Assembly (NCBI RefSeq): GCF_900102345.1
Contig: NZ_FNKB01000001.1
Location: 620,001-684,000, forward strand
From: Leucobacter chromiiresistens
GTDB taxonomy: Bacteria; Actinomycetota; Actinomycetes; Actinomycetales; Microbacteriaceae
Reading direction: 5' to 3'
DNA: 64,000 nucleotides
This document shows, one piece after another, positions 50,094 through 57,552 of the stretch. Below the pieces are notes generated by a model, which was not told where the DNA came from, made no database searches, and saw only the letters and a list, made by a program, of their open reading frames with translations. Positions within the stretch are counted from its first letter, which is position 1; every line of letters begins with the position of its first letter. Made by a program: the position numbers and the translations under genes.

Positions 50094-51263
50094 TCATTCC
50101 TTTCGCGCTTCTGCTGGCAACGCGTTGGCAACAATCGCGGACGAGCGAGCCCGGCTGAGGGCCGCGGCCACGTCGTCGAGGTCATCGTCGAAGAGGTCCG
50201 CGTAGGTGTCGAGCGTCATCGCTGCAGAAGCGTGTCCGAGCATACGCTGCACGGCCTTCACGTGGGCGCCGGCGCTGATCGCGAGCGACGCCGCGGTATG
50301 GCGGAGGTCGTGCGGTGTGACGCGTGGGAAGATCGCCGGCGGCGTCTCTCCTCGCGCTGCGGCTTCCTCGGCGAGTTTCGTGTCGGCGGCGATGCAGCGG
50401 TCAACTGCACGGCTGAACCAGCCGGAGCCCGTGCGGGGGAGCGGCATGTAAGTACTGCCGTCGCCGAACAGGATCGCGGTGCGCGCTTTCCCGGCAGCCT
50501 GCACGGCGAGCTCGGTGTCGAGGAAGTCCGGGTAGGGCACGGTTCGAGCCTCATGGGTCTTCGGAGTACCGACCTCGACGAAGCTGCCGACGGTGACGGC
50601 GTTCTGTACAACGTTCACGCGCCGTTTCACGGTGTCGACGTGCTCCACGTGCAGACCGGCCATTTCTCCCCACCGTAGCCCCGTGTACGCGAGGAAGCGC
50701 ACGATCGTAGGCTTCGATGACGCGGCCGCGAGCTGCTCGACCTGCGCGTGAGTGAGATAGGCCTTCGCCTTCGGTCGTTTCTTCGGTAGCGCGATGCCTC
50801 GGGCGACGTTCTTCGAGACGCGCTGATCCCGCAGCGCAGTGTCGAGAACTGCCGCGAGGATGCCGTGCGCGCGCAGCACGACCGTGGCCGACTTCGCGCC
50901 GGCGAGCTCTGACACCCAGGCTTGCACCTCGCCGTGGCGGATGCCGCCGACCTTGCGTGCGCCCCACTTCGGTGCGACGTGCACGCGCCAGGCGGTCTCG
51001 AATGACAGGTAGCTCGACGGCTTGAGCACGGTCTTCTGCGATCGCAGCCAGTCGGCGCCGAGCGACTGCACCGTGGTGTGCCCGTCGGTCGGGTTGACGT
51101 AGTCGCCCTTCGCCTTCCCGACCTCGACCTCGGCGAGTCGCAGCTCGGCGTCGCGCTTGCGAACGAACCCGCGCTCCGAGGTCTGCGAGTTGTCGGGACG
51201 CCGGTAGATGATGCGGTAGCGGCGCTCGCCGGCCTTCGTCGTGTACGAGTAGACGCTACCCAC
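50094..51263 (-). CDS. int: Tyrosine recombinase (phage-type integrase)
   Basis: A 389-residue integrase. An AP2-like/SAM-like N-terminal arm- and core-binding region (YRIIYRRPDNSQ; HTTVQSLGADWLRSQ) precedes the catalytic domain. Catalytic residues are Arg in LAYTGLRWGEMAGLH, His-x-x-Arg in TPHDLRHTAASLA, His in MLGHASAAMTLDTYAD and the Tyr of that segment. I prefer GTG 51263, which overlaps the upstream HTH gene by 8 nt; the frame opens at 51350. It lies next to attL, pointing at tRNA-Ala, the classical layout for site-specific integration. Confidence 0.93.
   Translation of the reverse strand: MGSVYSYTTKAGERRYRIIYRRPDNSQTSERGFVRKRDAELRLAEVEVGKAKGDYVNPTDGHTTVQSLGADWLRSQKTVLKPSSYLSFETAWRVHVAPKWGARKVGGIRHGEVQAWVSELAGAKSATVVLRAHGILAAVLDTALRDQRVSKNVARGIALPKKRPKAKAYLTHAQVEQLAAASSKPTIVRFLAYTGLRWGEMAGLHVEHVDTVKRRVNVVQNAVTVGSFVEVGTPKTHEARTVPYPDFLDTELAVQAAGKARTAILFGDGSTYMPLPRTGSGWFSRAVDRCIAADTKLAEEAAARGETPPAIFPRVTPHDLRHTAASLAISAGAHVKAVQRMLGHASAAMTLDTYADLFDDDLDDVAAALSRARSSAIVANALPAEARKE
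50115..50133 (+). repeat. Left arm-type integrase site pair
   Basis: TGGCAAC at 50115-50121 and TGGCAACA at 50126-50133 are 11 bp apart, 74 bp inside the attL core and within the 3' end of the integrase gene. The same pair with the same 11-bp spacing and orientation occurs at 57857-57875. Confidence 0.7.
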
Positions 51264-51810
51264 GTTCCCACGCTTCCAAGTGGCCACTCTTGACCGCGGA
51301 AACAATCCAGCGGCGCACTGTGTCATGGTGCACCCCAAGGAGACCGGCAAGGCGGGCTACGGGGTTACGCCATCCGAGGCGAATCACGCGGTAGACAATG
51401 GCGAGAGAGCGTAAGTCAGATGCGGGTGATCCTCCTCTAGCCTCTTCGCACCAAGTGTCGATGAACTTGTTCGCATAGATCTCGCGTTTCTGACCGTCTT
51501 GGTCCTGTACCTCAATGTTGGTGTAGTTCAACGCGTACAGCCTGATGTCCGCGATGGGAGTTTTCGCCAGCCAGCCGGTGCCGATCGGGTTCTGTCCTCC
51601 TCGAAAGAGGAGCTGGACAATCTCGTACCTGCCTTCGACGACCTCAACCTCGGCGATGAACTCGTAGGGGAACTCCACCTGTTCGTGCGTCTCTAGAGAT
51701 CTGAACCCACTGGGGTCATCCAGACGACGGACCACACGTAGCGGTGATTGCGCGTGAACACCGGGCGCGGCGGCCACCATGCGGGTATCGGCGATCTCCT
51801 CGATCTGCAT
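51256..51810 (-). CDS. HTH protein upstream of the integrase, putative element repressor
   Basis: A 184-residue protein that I do not recognise. The middle is beta-rich (EFPYEFIAEVEVVEGRYEIV). The C-terminal 35 or so residues form a helix-turn-helix (VARLAGLLGVHHDTVRRWI). It is coupled to the integrase by an 8-nt overlap and is divergent from the xis-like operon, with two inverted repeats (51858-51874, 51882-51906) in the 122-bp gap. That is where a CI-like or PICI-Stl-like repressor would act. Stl-type repressors are inactivated by a helper-phage protein; whether this protein works so is speculation. Confidence 0.6.
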   Translation of the reverse strand: MQIEEIADTRMVAAAPGVHAQSPLRVVRRLDDPSGFRSLETHEQVEFPYEFIAEVEVVEGRYEIVQLLFRGGQNPIGTGWLAKTPIADIRLYALNYTNIEVQDQDGQKREIYANKFIDTWCEEARGGSPASDLRSLAIVYRVIRLGWRNPVARLAGLLGVHHDTVRRWIVSAVKSGHLEAWERG

Positions 51811-51857
51811 AGGCCACTCTCCTTAGCAATTTTTACGGACGAGTTTACAGGCCCCGA

Positions 51858-51906
51858 ATTTGTGTGGTACAAATAAGGGCATTCGGCAGTAATTAGCACT
51901 ACCGAA
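51858..51906. promoter_or_regulatory. Two inverted repeats in the divergent control region
   Basis: ATTTGT-GTGGT-ACAAAT (51858-51874) is a perfect 6-bp inverted repeat. 51882-51906 is a larger one with arms TTCGGCAGT and ACTACCGAA. They lie between the repressor-like gene and the xis-like gene and are the obvious operators for an on/off switch. Confidence 0.55.
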
Positions 51907-51932
51907 GTCACTGAAAACGAGATGGAGGAAAC

Positions 51933-52133
51933 ATGTCCGAGTTCATCACCCCCGACCAGGTGTGCGAACGGGTGCCCGGCCTCACCAAGGGGCATCTGGC
52001 TCAACTGCGTTTCACCGGGAAAGGTCCGCGCTTCTACAAGCCAACGCCGCGCACTGTGTTCTACAAGCTCGAGGAAGTCCTCGAATGGATCGAACAGGCA
52101 GCGCGCACCTCGACCGCGGAGATTGGCGCGTGA
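51933..52133 (+). CDS. Excisionase-like small HTH protein
   Basis: A 66-residue protein of the HTH_17/Xis shape: FITPDQVCERVPGLTKGHLA forms the helix-turn-helix, then LRFTGKGPRFYKPTPRTVFY is the wing, and EVLEWIEQAA is the C-terminal helix. ATG 51933 has GGAGG 6 nt upstream. It is first in the rightward operon, so it probably directs excision when the switch turns on. It overlaps the next gene by 4 nt. A simple regulator (AlpA type) is the alternative. Confidence 0.75.
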   Translation: MSEFITPDQVCERVPGLTKGHLAQLRFTGKGPRFYKPTPRTVFYKLEEVLEWIEQAARTSTAEIGA

Positions 52134-52297
52134 GCGCGAAGAAAGCCGCCGCCGAGTTGCACCTCGACGACGGCCAGAAGTCCGCTGAAAACCTTGATAG
52201 TCCACGAACCACACCCATTCTCGCACCGCGCGAGCTGCAGCGCCCCGCGGATCTCGCAGCAGCGCCGGAGACCGACGGCATCGGAGGTGGGCTGTGA
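52130..52297 (+). CDS. Small hypothetical protein (55 aa), element operon
   Basis: Starts at GTG 52130 inside the previous stop codon (GTGA) and ends in the next start codon in the same way. The product is short, polar and Ala/Pro-rich (VSAKKAAAELHLDDGQK at the N-terminus) with no recognisable domain. The overlaps on both sides are the main evidence that it is translated. Confidence 0.55.
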   Translation: MSAKKAAAELHLDDGQKSAENLDSPRTTPILAPRELQRPADLAAAPETDGIGGGL

Positions 52298-52971
52298 ACA
52301 TGATGCTCACCCAATCGGACACTGCACAAACGCGTGCGCAGGACAACGCAGCGCGACTCTGGGCGGCTTCGCACCTCGCCGACCTCCCCACGGTCACCCG
52401 GTTCGTGGAGCAGCGCGTAAGGCGCGCCCTCGACTCTCAGGGCCGGTGGGTTCGGCAGGCGTTCGCGGTGACCGTGCGCCTCGAAGAGCCCCGTCGGTTC
52501 ATGATCCACCTGTACACCGAAGCGACACTTAGAGACCTGCAGACCGCGCAACGCGTCGTGGAGTGCGCGAAGGTCGACGGCGTCGGCGACCAGGTGCGCG
52601 GCGGTGACCTCTGGGCCCGGACCGAGTACGGCTGGCGGTGGATGGGAGGCACAGTCGAAGCCGGTACCGAACGGCACGACGATGAGGTGCGCGAGTGCCG
52701 CGACGCGGCGTGCGTGGACCAGTGGCATTCATGGAGCGGGGACGAGCAGAACGAGCCGTGCGCGCTCGAAATCCGGCGGCCGGCGGATTGGTGCACGGTG
52801 CACGCATTCCGCTTCCACGGTCGCCCCTGGGAAGCATCGTGTTCCGCAATCACCGATCCCACGGAAGGACCGCAGGGCCTGCAAGAGATTCGCGCTCTTG
52901 CCGAAGCTTATGAGCAAATGCAGGCCGAATGCGATCGACTCAACAACCAGACGATCGGAGCAGCAGCATGA
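52294..52971 (+). CDS. Hypothetical Cys-rich protein (225 aa), element operon
   Basis: Begins at GTG 52294 with a 4-nt overlap on each side. The first half resembles a small alpha/beta domain (FAVTVRLEEPRRFMIHLYTE). The second half has spaced cysteines (RECRDAACVDQWHSW, EPCAL, DWCTV, ASCSA) and a histidine, which could bind a metal. The C-terminus is an alpha-helical stretch (LAEAYEQMQAECDRLNN). I do not recognise the family. Confidence 0.7.
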   Translation: MNMMLTQSDTAQTRAQDNAARLWAASHLADLPTVTRFVEQRVRRALDSQGRWVRQAFAVTVRLEEPRRFMIHLYTEATLRDLQTAQRVVECAKVDGVGDQVRGGDLWARTEYGWRWMGGTVEAGTERHDDEVRECRDAACVDQWHSWSGDEQNEPCALEIRRPADWCTVHAFRFHGRPWEASCSAITDPTEGPQGLQEIRALAEAYEQMQAECDRLNNQTIGAAA

Positions 52972-53573
52972 CCGAGATGAACCCGACGACGCCCGCGAGC
53001 AGCCCGCTCGACACCCTGAAAGCTCTCGTGCTGCGCAACATCGACGCGCTCGATCACCTCGGGCACGAACTTGCAGGGGGTGACGCAGAGGTGCCCGAGA
53101 GCGTGCTCGAGTACCTCGATGCGCTTCGGCAGCAGCAGTACAGCGCGATCGCTGAGCACCTTCCCGTCGGTCGCGACGAGCACCTCGGAGATCTCCGGCA
53201 CCTGCCACCCGCGACGCGCGTCTACGACGACGGGAGTCCGGTGGTGGAAGCGTTCCGCAGCGGCATGGCTATTGCCATGTTCTACCCGAGATACGACGGT
53301 GACCGGAAGGTCTTCACCGACCGCCACATGGCCGCTGCGAGTTCGCTCGCGGCAATCATGGCGGCGGACTCCGCGCCGGCGATGATCTCGGACCTCGACG
53401 AGTGGCGAAGGGCGGGCAACTACGTCGATGCGCCGTTGGATGATGAGGCGGAGAAGGGTGCGGAGGCGCTCATTCAGCGGTCAAACGCGCTCGGGCCTGG
53501 TGCGACGGTCGGTGACCTGTTCAAGGCGCAGCAGGAGGCTGCTGAGCGCGAGAACGACGGTGATGACGCATGA
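52968..53573 (+). CDS. Hypothetical protein (201 aa), element operon
   Basis: ATG 52968 overlaps the previous stop (ATGA). The protein is mostly helical and acidic, with LDTLKALVLRNIDALDHLGH near the N-terminus and an acidic C-terminus (QQEAAERENDGDDA). There is no signal, membrane segment or known motif. It may be an accessory or anti-host protein; nothing in the sequence decides this. Confidence 0.7.
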   Translation: MTEMNPTTPASSPLDTLKALVLRNIDALDHLGHELAGGDAEVPESVLEYLDALRQQQYSAIAEHLPVGRDEHLGDLRHLPPATRVYDDGSPVVEAFRSGMAIAMFYPRYDGDRKVFTDRHMAAASSLAAIMAADSAPAMISDLDEWRRAGNYVDAPLDDEAEKGAEALIQRSNALGPGATVGDLFKAQQEAAERENDGDDA

Positions 53574-53779
53574 GGGCCATCACGCCGCAGCAGCTCGCGC
53601 AGCAGTGGGTGTCACCCATCCTCGGCGGCACGGGCATGATCGGCGTCGCGTTCGGATACGACCGGATCGTGAAGAAGTGGATGCCCGAGCAGGTCGACGA
53701 GCTCGAAGCAACAGGGCGGCTCATGCTCGAGCTCGCTGCGAAGCTCCGGACGGTCGGGGAGGGTGACGGTGAAGCATGA
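53570..53779 (+). CDS. Small hypothetical protein (69 aa), element operon
   Basis: Overlaps both neighbours by 4 nt (ATGA). A Gly-rich, weakly hydrophobic centre (WVSPILGGTGMIGVAFGYD) is followed by a charged helix (WMPEQVDELEATGRLMLELA). It could be a small membrane-associated or partner-binding protein. Confidence 0.6.
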   Translation: MRAITPQQLAQQWVSPILGGTGMIGVAFGYDRIVKKWMPEQVDELEATGRLMLELAAKLRTVGEGDGEA

Positions 53780-54120
53780 GCCTTTCCGCCCGCAACTGGG
53801 CGTGGGCGATCGAGGAGGTCCACCACCGGAAGATCAAGCCCGGCGAGAAGCTCGTGCTCTTGTGTCTCGCAGAGCTGGAGAATACGGAGCTCGGGTACTC
53901 ATTTCCCAACCAGGAAACGATCGCCAAGTGGACGTCTCAGTCCACGCGCACTGTGCGGGAGCACCTCGCCTCTCTCGAGCTGGTCGGCGCGTTTGCGATC
54001 GAGAAGCGCCGGTCGCCAGGAGGTCGGTGGCCGCACAACGTGTACGTGCTGAATGTCCCGAACGAGTTCCGCGATGACGACCCGGAGTGGATTCGAAATC
54101 ACGGCTGGAACGTCGCGTGA
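53776..54120 (+). CDS. Winged-helix (HTH_36-type) replication-organiser-like protein
   Basis: A 114-residue protein. The domain pattern is KPGEKLVLLCLAELENTELG, then YSFPNQETIAKWTSQSTRTV as the recognition helix, and LVGAFAIEKRR as the wing. This fits the HTH_36 domain found at the N-terminus of phage and plasmid replication organisers. Here no second domain follows; instead the stop codon is followed at once by five iteron-like repeats. That makes a minimal initiator-plus-origin arrangement likely. It is the last gene in a run of six with 4-nt overlaps. Confidence 0.75.
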   Translation: MSLSARNWAWAIEEVHHRKIKPGEKLVLLCLAELENTELGYSFPNQETIAKWTSQSTRTVREHLASLELVGAFAIEKRRSPGGRWPHNVYVLNVPNEFRDDDPEWIRNHGWNVA

Positions 54121-54304
54121 CCGTAGGCAGATTTCGCCGCTTTTTCGACGCACCGTAGGCAGATTTCGCGCGACCGTAGGCAGATTTCGCCAGAACCACC
54201 GGCAAATTTCGCCAAAACGACCGGCAATTTTCGCCTACTACCAGTGAGATACCAGTGATTAAACCAGTGATCTATACCAGCCCCAATTCGCAAGCGAATC
54301 GGGG
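54121..54304. repeat. Iteron-like array, candidate replication origin of the element
   Basis: Five repeats of CCGTAGGCAGATTTCGCC or its shorter form CCGGCAAATTTCGCC lie at 54121, 54153, 54174, 54199 and 54221; copies 2-5 recur every 21-22 bp. Then ACCAGTGA occurs three times (54240, 54251, 54263), 11-12 bp apart, in AT-rich DNA. A hairpin with arms CCCCAATTCGC and GCGAATCGGGG ends the region (54281-54304). Helical-turn spacing, AT-rich DNA and the adjacent HTH gene suggest an origin. Confidence 0.75.
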
Positions 54305-54337
54305 ACGAGAGAAAACCCATCAGAGAGAGAACTCATC

Positions 54338-54601
54338 ATGAGCACAGCTCGCTCAGTCAGCGGGGAACTCATCCTCGCTGTCGCTGACCAAGACGCTGCG
54401 AAGATCCACACACTGCTGCACGAGATCGCGACCGGCCATCTGAACGCGACGACGGTGATTCTCGAGCTCGCCGCAGCTTGCGCCGGCCTCGCGGAACTCG
54501 CCCGCGGTGAAGGTTGGCGCGATCAGATGAACCTCGCGATCCTCGCGACGCAGGTTGACTCGCAACTCGACGACACGATACGAAGTGAAGGTATGGAATG
54601 A
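54338..54601 (+). CDS. Hypothetical protein (87 aa), element
   Basis: ATG 54338 lies about 15 nt after a GAGAGAGA stretch. A helical acidic protein (ELILAVADQDAAKIHTLLHE; TVILELAAACAGLAELARGE) with no known domain. Its stop codon overlaps the next small gene (ATGA). Confidence 0.6.
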   Translation: MSTARSVSGELILAVADQDAAKIHTLLHEIATGHLNATTVILELAAACAGLAELARGEGWRDQMNLAILATQVDSQLDDTIRSEGME

Positions 54602-54759
54602 GAACGGTCGTGTACCCTGATGGTGTCCGGGCGGTCATCCCCCGGCACCCCCGGCCTGGTTATCCGGCCACTGTCAATTGCGATCTTGCCGCGTCGAGTA
54701 TCTCCACGGCATCCCGGATCGCTGCAGTCCGTAACCCGGAGGTGTCGCATGTTCGCTGA
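54598..54759 (+). CDS. Small ORF (53 aa), coupled to the previous gene
   Basis: Starts MRTVVYPDGVRAVIPRHPR and ends NPEVSHVR. It shares ATGA with the gene before and overlaps the next gene by 11 nt. No family is recognised. The translational coupling is the only positive evidence. Confidence 0.4.
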   Translation: MRTVVYPDGVRAVIPRHPRPGYPATVNCDLAASSISTASRIAAVRNPEVSHVR

Positions 54760-55063
54760 CATGTCTCGCGATGAACTCGACCGGCTCGCTGTTCGAGAGC
54801 ACGCCGCATTCAAGCTCCACCAGGAGCAAGCGTGGCCCGTGCCGTCACCTGAGTACGTCACCGCGAAGAAGGGACTCGACGATCTCGTCACTCGCAAAGG
54901 CTGGAATGGCCTGAGCCGCGACGATCGCCGGCTTCGAGCGAAGTACCAAGCGACGCTCAAGGCGCACGAGGTCACTGCCGTTCAGCACGCGCACGCTCTC
55001 GGGCTCCTCGACGCGAAGCACCTCGCGGCGGCCGTACGGCTCGGACTGCTCAACAACGAGTAG
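54749..55063 (+). CDS. Hypothetical protein (104 aa) upstream of the capsid gene
   Basis: ATG 54749 has a strong GGAGG 6 nt upstream. Helical and basic (MSRDELDRLAVREHAAFKLH; RKGWNGLSRDDRRLRAKYQA), ending HLAAAVRLGLLNNE. It ends 10 nt before the capsid start. Position and size would suit a scaffold- or head-accessory protein, but no family is recognised. Confidence 0.65.
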   Translation: MFADMSRDELDRLAVREHAAFKLHQEQAWPVPSPEYVTAKKGLDDLVTRKGWNGLSRDDRRLRAKYQATLKAHEVTAVQHAHALGLLDAKHLAAAVRLGLLNNE

Positions 55064-55073
55064 GAGAACAACC

Positions 55074-56234
55074 ATGAATGCCAAGGCAAAGCACGCGGCG
55101 GTCCTCGCCGAGATGCAGACCATCGTCGACGGTTCGAAGAGCGCGAAGCGTGACCTAACCCAGGCGGAAATCCAGCGGATCGAGGAGCTCGCCGACGTCG
55201 CGACCGAGCTCAAGGCGACGATCAACCGCCAGGAGAGAGGCGACGCGATCATGAAGTCCATCGACGGCGTCGGCGAACAGCTCGACGAAGATTTTGGCGG
55301 CAACGAGCTCCTCGCACCTCCGAGCCGTGCGGGTGCGAAGGGGCACGTGTTCCTCACCGGAGCACGGGGCCGGAAGATGGCCGAGGGGATCGTGCGTCAG
55401 TACGGCGCGAAGTCGCTCGTCGCGACCGGAACGACCGTCACGACGGTTCCCATCTCGCCGGATCCGATCGCGGACGGCGTCGTGCCGACGAGCGTTCTCG
55501 AGGCGCTCGGATCGGTCTTGCGCGGGGAGCCGGTATACCAGTACCTGCGACAGACCGTGCGAGAGAACAACGCGGCGATCGTCGCCGACGGTGACACGAA
55601 GCCCACGTCGCTCGTCAGCGTCGAGCCCATCGAAGGACGCCTGCACGTCTTCGCCCACATCAGCGAGTACGTCGCCGAGTACCTCCTGAAGGACGCGTCC
55701 GCCCTGCAGTCGTTCCTCACGTCGCAGCTGCTCTTCATGCTGCGCGAAGCCGTCGAGGGAGAGATCCTCAACGGTGACGGCACCGAAGGCCACCTGCGCG
55801 GCATCCTGAACACGTCCGGCGTGCAGACCCAGGCATTCGCCACCGACGCCGTCACGACGCTGCGCCTCGCCGCGCTGAAGCTCGAGAACGTCGGCCACGC
55901 CGCGGATCTCTTCATAGTGAACTCGAACGACTGGGCCGCGATCGAAACGCAGCGCGTCACCTCCGGTTCGTTCGACCTCGGTGGGCCCGTCGACCGCGCA
56001 ACGCAGAAGCTCTGGGGCACGCAGGTTGTCACCTCGACACGCATCGCCGCCGGCACCGCCCTCGCACTCGACCGCAGCGCCGTCGGCGTCGACACCGACG
56101 GCACCATCGAGACGAAGTGGGACCAGTCGTCCGGGTTCGACACGAACCAGGTGCGCGCCCGCGTCGAGGGCCGCTTCGGCCTCTCCACCTATCATCCCGC
56201 TGGCATCGTCAAGGCAACGCTCACCGAAGCGTAG
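55074..56234 (+). CDS. HK97-family phage major capsid protein
   Basis: A 386-residue capsid protein. Residues 1-85 or so form an acidic, coiled delta-like scaffold region (VLAEMQTIVDG; IEELADVATELKATINRQER). The HK97 fold follows, with SLVATGTTVTTVPISPDPIAD, the P-domain helix SFLTSQLLFMLREAVEGEIL, the typical NGDGTEGHLRGILN, and the late A-domain TYHPAGIVKATL. It should self-assemble into a procapsid. Unusually, no protease, portal or connector gene accompanies it. A satellite with its own shell protein is the simplest reading; a relic of a larger prophage is less likely because both ends of the element are precise. Confidence 0.88.
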   Translation: MNAKAKHAAVLAEMQTIVDGSKSAKRDLTQAEIQRIEELADVATELKATINRQERGDAIMKSIDGVGEQLDEDFGGNELLAPPSRAGAKGHVFLTGARGRKMAEGIVRQYGAKSLVATGTTVTTVPISPDPIADGVVPTSVLEALGSVLRGEPVYQYLRQTVRENNAAIVADGDTKPTSLVSVEPIEGRLHVFAHISEYVAEYLLKDASALQSFLTSQLLFMLREAVEGEILNGDGTEGHLRGILNTSGVQTQAFATDAVTTLRLAALKLENVGHAADLFIVNSNDWAAIETQRVTSGSFDLGGPVDRATQKLWGTQVVTSTRIAAGTALALDRSAVGVDTDGTIETKWDQSSGFDTNQVRARVEGRFGLSTYHPAGIVKATLTEA

Positions 56235-56251
56235 ACGACCAGCCACAGACT

Positions 56252-56325
56252 GCTGCGCGGGGTTCTTAGCTGTTCTTATCCGCGCAGCACGAGGGCAGCG
56301 AGTAGTTGTGCGCTCGCTGCCCTCA
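56252..56325 (+). terminator. Two stem-loops after the capsid gene
   Basis: First stem TGCTGCGCGG (56252-56261) with CCGCGCAGCA (56281-56290). Second stem GAGGGCAGCGAG (56292-56303) with CTCGCTGCCCTC (56314-56325). They begin 18 nt after the capsid stop codon and could limit transcription into the next gene or form an RNA or packaging structure. Confidence 0.55.
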
Positions 56326-56431
56326 CCCCACGGGGTAGGGGGGTCCGGATCGCGGACACCCCTCACCAGCGAAGAGTTCGCCGGCAGTGATTTCCCCCAC
56401 CGGTCCAGAACGCGCGTAGAAAGGCCGTCAG

Positions 56432-56872
56432 ATGACCAGCAGCACGCACGAGACGCCACGAGAGCGCAATGCGCGGTATTCCCGCGAGTATCGGGCCCGC
56501 AAGCGTGCTGAGGTGACGGCACGGGCACGTGCAGCGTCTGACGCTCCAGCGGGTGTGATGCGTCAGAGTGTCGAGGGTGCGATCGCGGGCATGAAGTGGC
56601 TTGCCGCATCGGATGCGGCGGCCGTGGCGCAGGTGCGCGCGCTCGCTGACCTCGTCGACGAGGCCGGCGCGACCGGCGATACTGGACTTGTGGTGAGGAC
56701 GCATTCGCTGCTGTCGAAGCTGCTCGCCGAAGTGGGCGGTACGCCGAAGGTTCGCATGCAGCTCGAGCTCCGCGCGCGCCGCGTCGAGCAGGGCGCGCAG
56801 GCGGCCGCGGTAGCTGCGGCGACGAACGTCACCCCGATCACGTCGAAGAGGCCTCCGAAGCGCGTGCGGTGA
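56432..56872 (+). CDS. Probable phage terminase small subunit
   Basis: A 146-residue protein. A basic N-terminus (RERNARYSREYRARKRAEV) and a helical middle precede LLSKLLAEVGGTPKVRMQLE, a segment like that of small terminases in actinobacteriophages, and a basic tail (TSKRPPKRVR). ATG 56432 has GAAAGG upstream. TerS selects the DNA to be packaged. Having TerS without a large subunit is the arrangement used by phage-inducible islands to redirect a helper's packaging motor. The family call is moderate. Confidence 0.55.
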   Translation: MTSSTHETPRERNARYSREYRARKRAEVTARARAASDAPAGVMRQSVEGAIAGMKWLAASDAAAVAQVRALADLVDEAGATGDTGLVVRTHSLLSKLLAEVGGTPKVRMQLELRARRVEQGAQAAAVAAATNVTPITSKRPPKRVR

Positions 56873-56944
56873 AGTTACCCAAAGAGCGTACTGCGGCGGC
56901 GTCGCGTGTTTGGTGTCTTACCAGTTTTCCTGCGTAAAGTAGGA

Positions 56945-56978
56945 CGGGTCGCTCCCCACTGGCATGGGAAGCGACCCG
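56945..56978. terminator. Terminator between the TerS-like gene and the small minus-strand genes
   Basis: Arms CGGGTCGCT (56945-56953) and AGCGACCCG (56970-56978) extend inward with CCC/GGG. It sits between convergent genes and can serve both. Confidence 0.7.
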
Positions 56979-57013
56979 CGTGATTGGCACCGAATTAGAA
57001 CTCTAGATTTGAG

Positions 57014-57136
57014 CTACTTGGACTTCTTCGGTGCGTGATGGACGGTCGTGGACGGGTGTGACTTCGCATAGCGCGAGGTCACATACCGTCCAGTCACGGC
57101 GGAGCGGTTCGAACCGCTAGAACTCTTCTTGGACAC
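57014..57136 (-). CDS. Tiny basic protein (40 aa)
   Basis: GTG 57136 is preceded by AAGGAGGAAGG. The product begins MSKKSSSGSNRSAVTGRYVT and ends VHHAPKKSK. RSAVTGRYVT...SHPSTTV follows a pattern I associate with short, uncharacterised actinobacterial proteins near mobile elements. It forms a pair with the even smaller gene upstream. A strong ribosome binding site and coherent sequence support it; the function is unknown. Confidence 0.6.
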   Translation of the reverse strand: MSKKSSSGSNRSAVTGRYVTSRYAKSHPSTTVHHAPKKSK

Positions 57137-57186
57137 AGTGCCTTCCTCCTTCCTTAGCTCGATGAAATACGACCCTCGTATCCCGA

Positions 57187-57267
57187 CTAGCGGGTCCGAA
57201 TGGTCACGGTATAGCGGACGGTGACGCCATTCTTGCGAACGGTCCGCGTGACGGTGCGTGATGCCAT
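57187..57267 (-). CDS. Tiny Thr/Arg-rich protein (26 aa)
   Basis: ATG 57267 follows GAGAGGGGGTG. The peptide begins MASRTVTRTVRKNGVTVRYT and ends in ...RTR, a strongly basic beta-type sequence. It lies 50 bp upstream of the 40-residue gene, same strand. No family is recognised. Confidence 0.45.
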   Translation of the reverse strand: MASRTVTRTVRKNGVTVRYTVTIRTR

Positions 57268-57519
57268 TTCAATCACCCCCTCTCGTCGATGAGAGAAGAG
57301 CATGTCGGGGCGGAACCCCGACCAGTTCTCGTCTGAGGGAGCAAGGGCACCAGCACGGTCGGTGCGTGATCGGAGTCATCGGCGCGTCAGTTGTGCACCT
57401 CGGGACAGGACGGTTAGAGTAGCAAGAACAAACCGGGTAGTGCATATGAGAAAAATCCCTTCGTCGGATCTCTCGGCTTCCAATTGGCGTTGGAAACCTG
57501 GGGCGTAATTAGAACATTC

Positions 57520-57552
57520 GGAAGGCCACTCGCATTCGCTGGGTGGCCTTCC
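57520..57552. terminator. Stem-loop in the right end of the element
   Basis: Arms GGAAGGCCAC (57520-57529) and GTGGCCTTCC (57543-57552) followed by CCTTT. Confidence 0.6.

Noticed and set aside
54053..54247. 64-residue open frame over the iteron array with repeated GRFR/RQIS peptides
   Set aside because: The peptide repeats change frame from copy to copy, so DNA rather than protein is conserved. It also lies out of frame inside the HTH gene end.
57302..57508. 68-residue plus-strand open frame
   Set aside because: No ribosome binding site, unusual composition, and no coupling to other genes.
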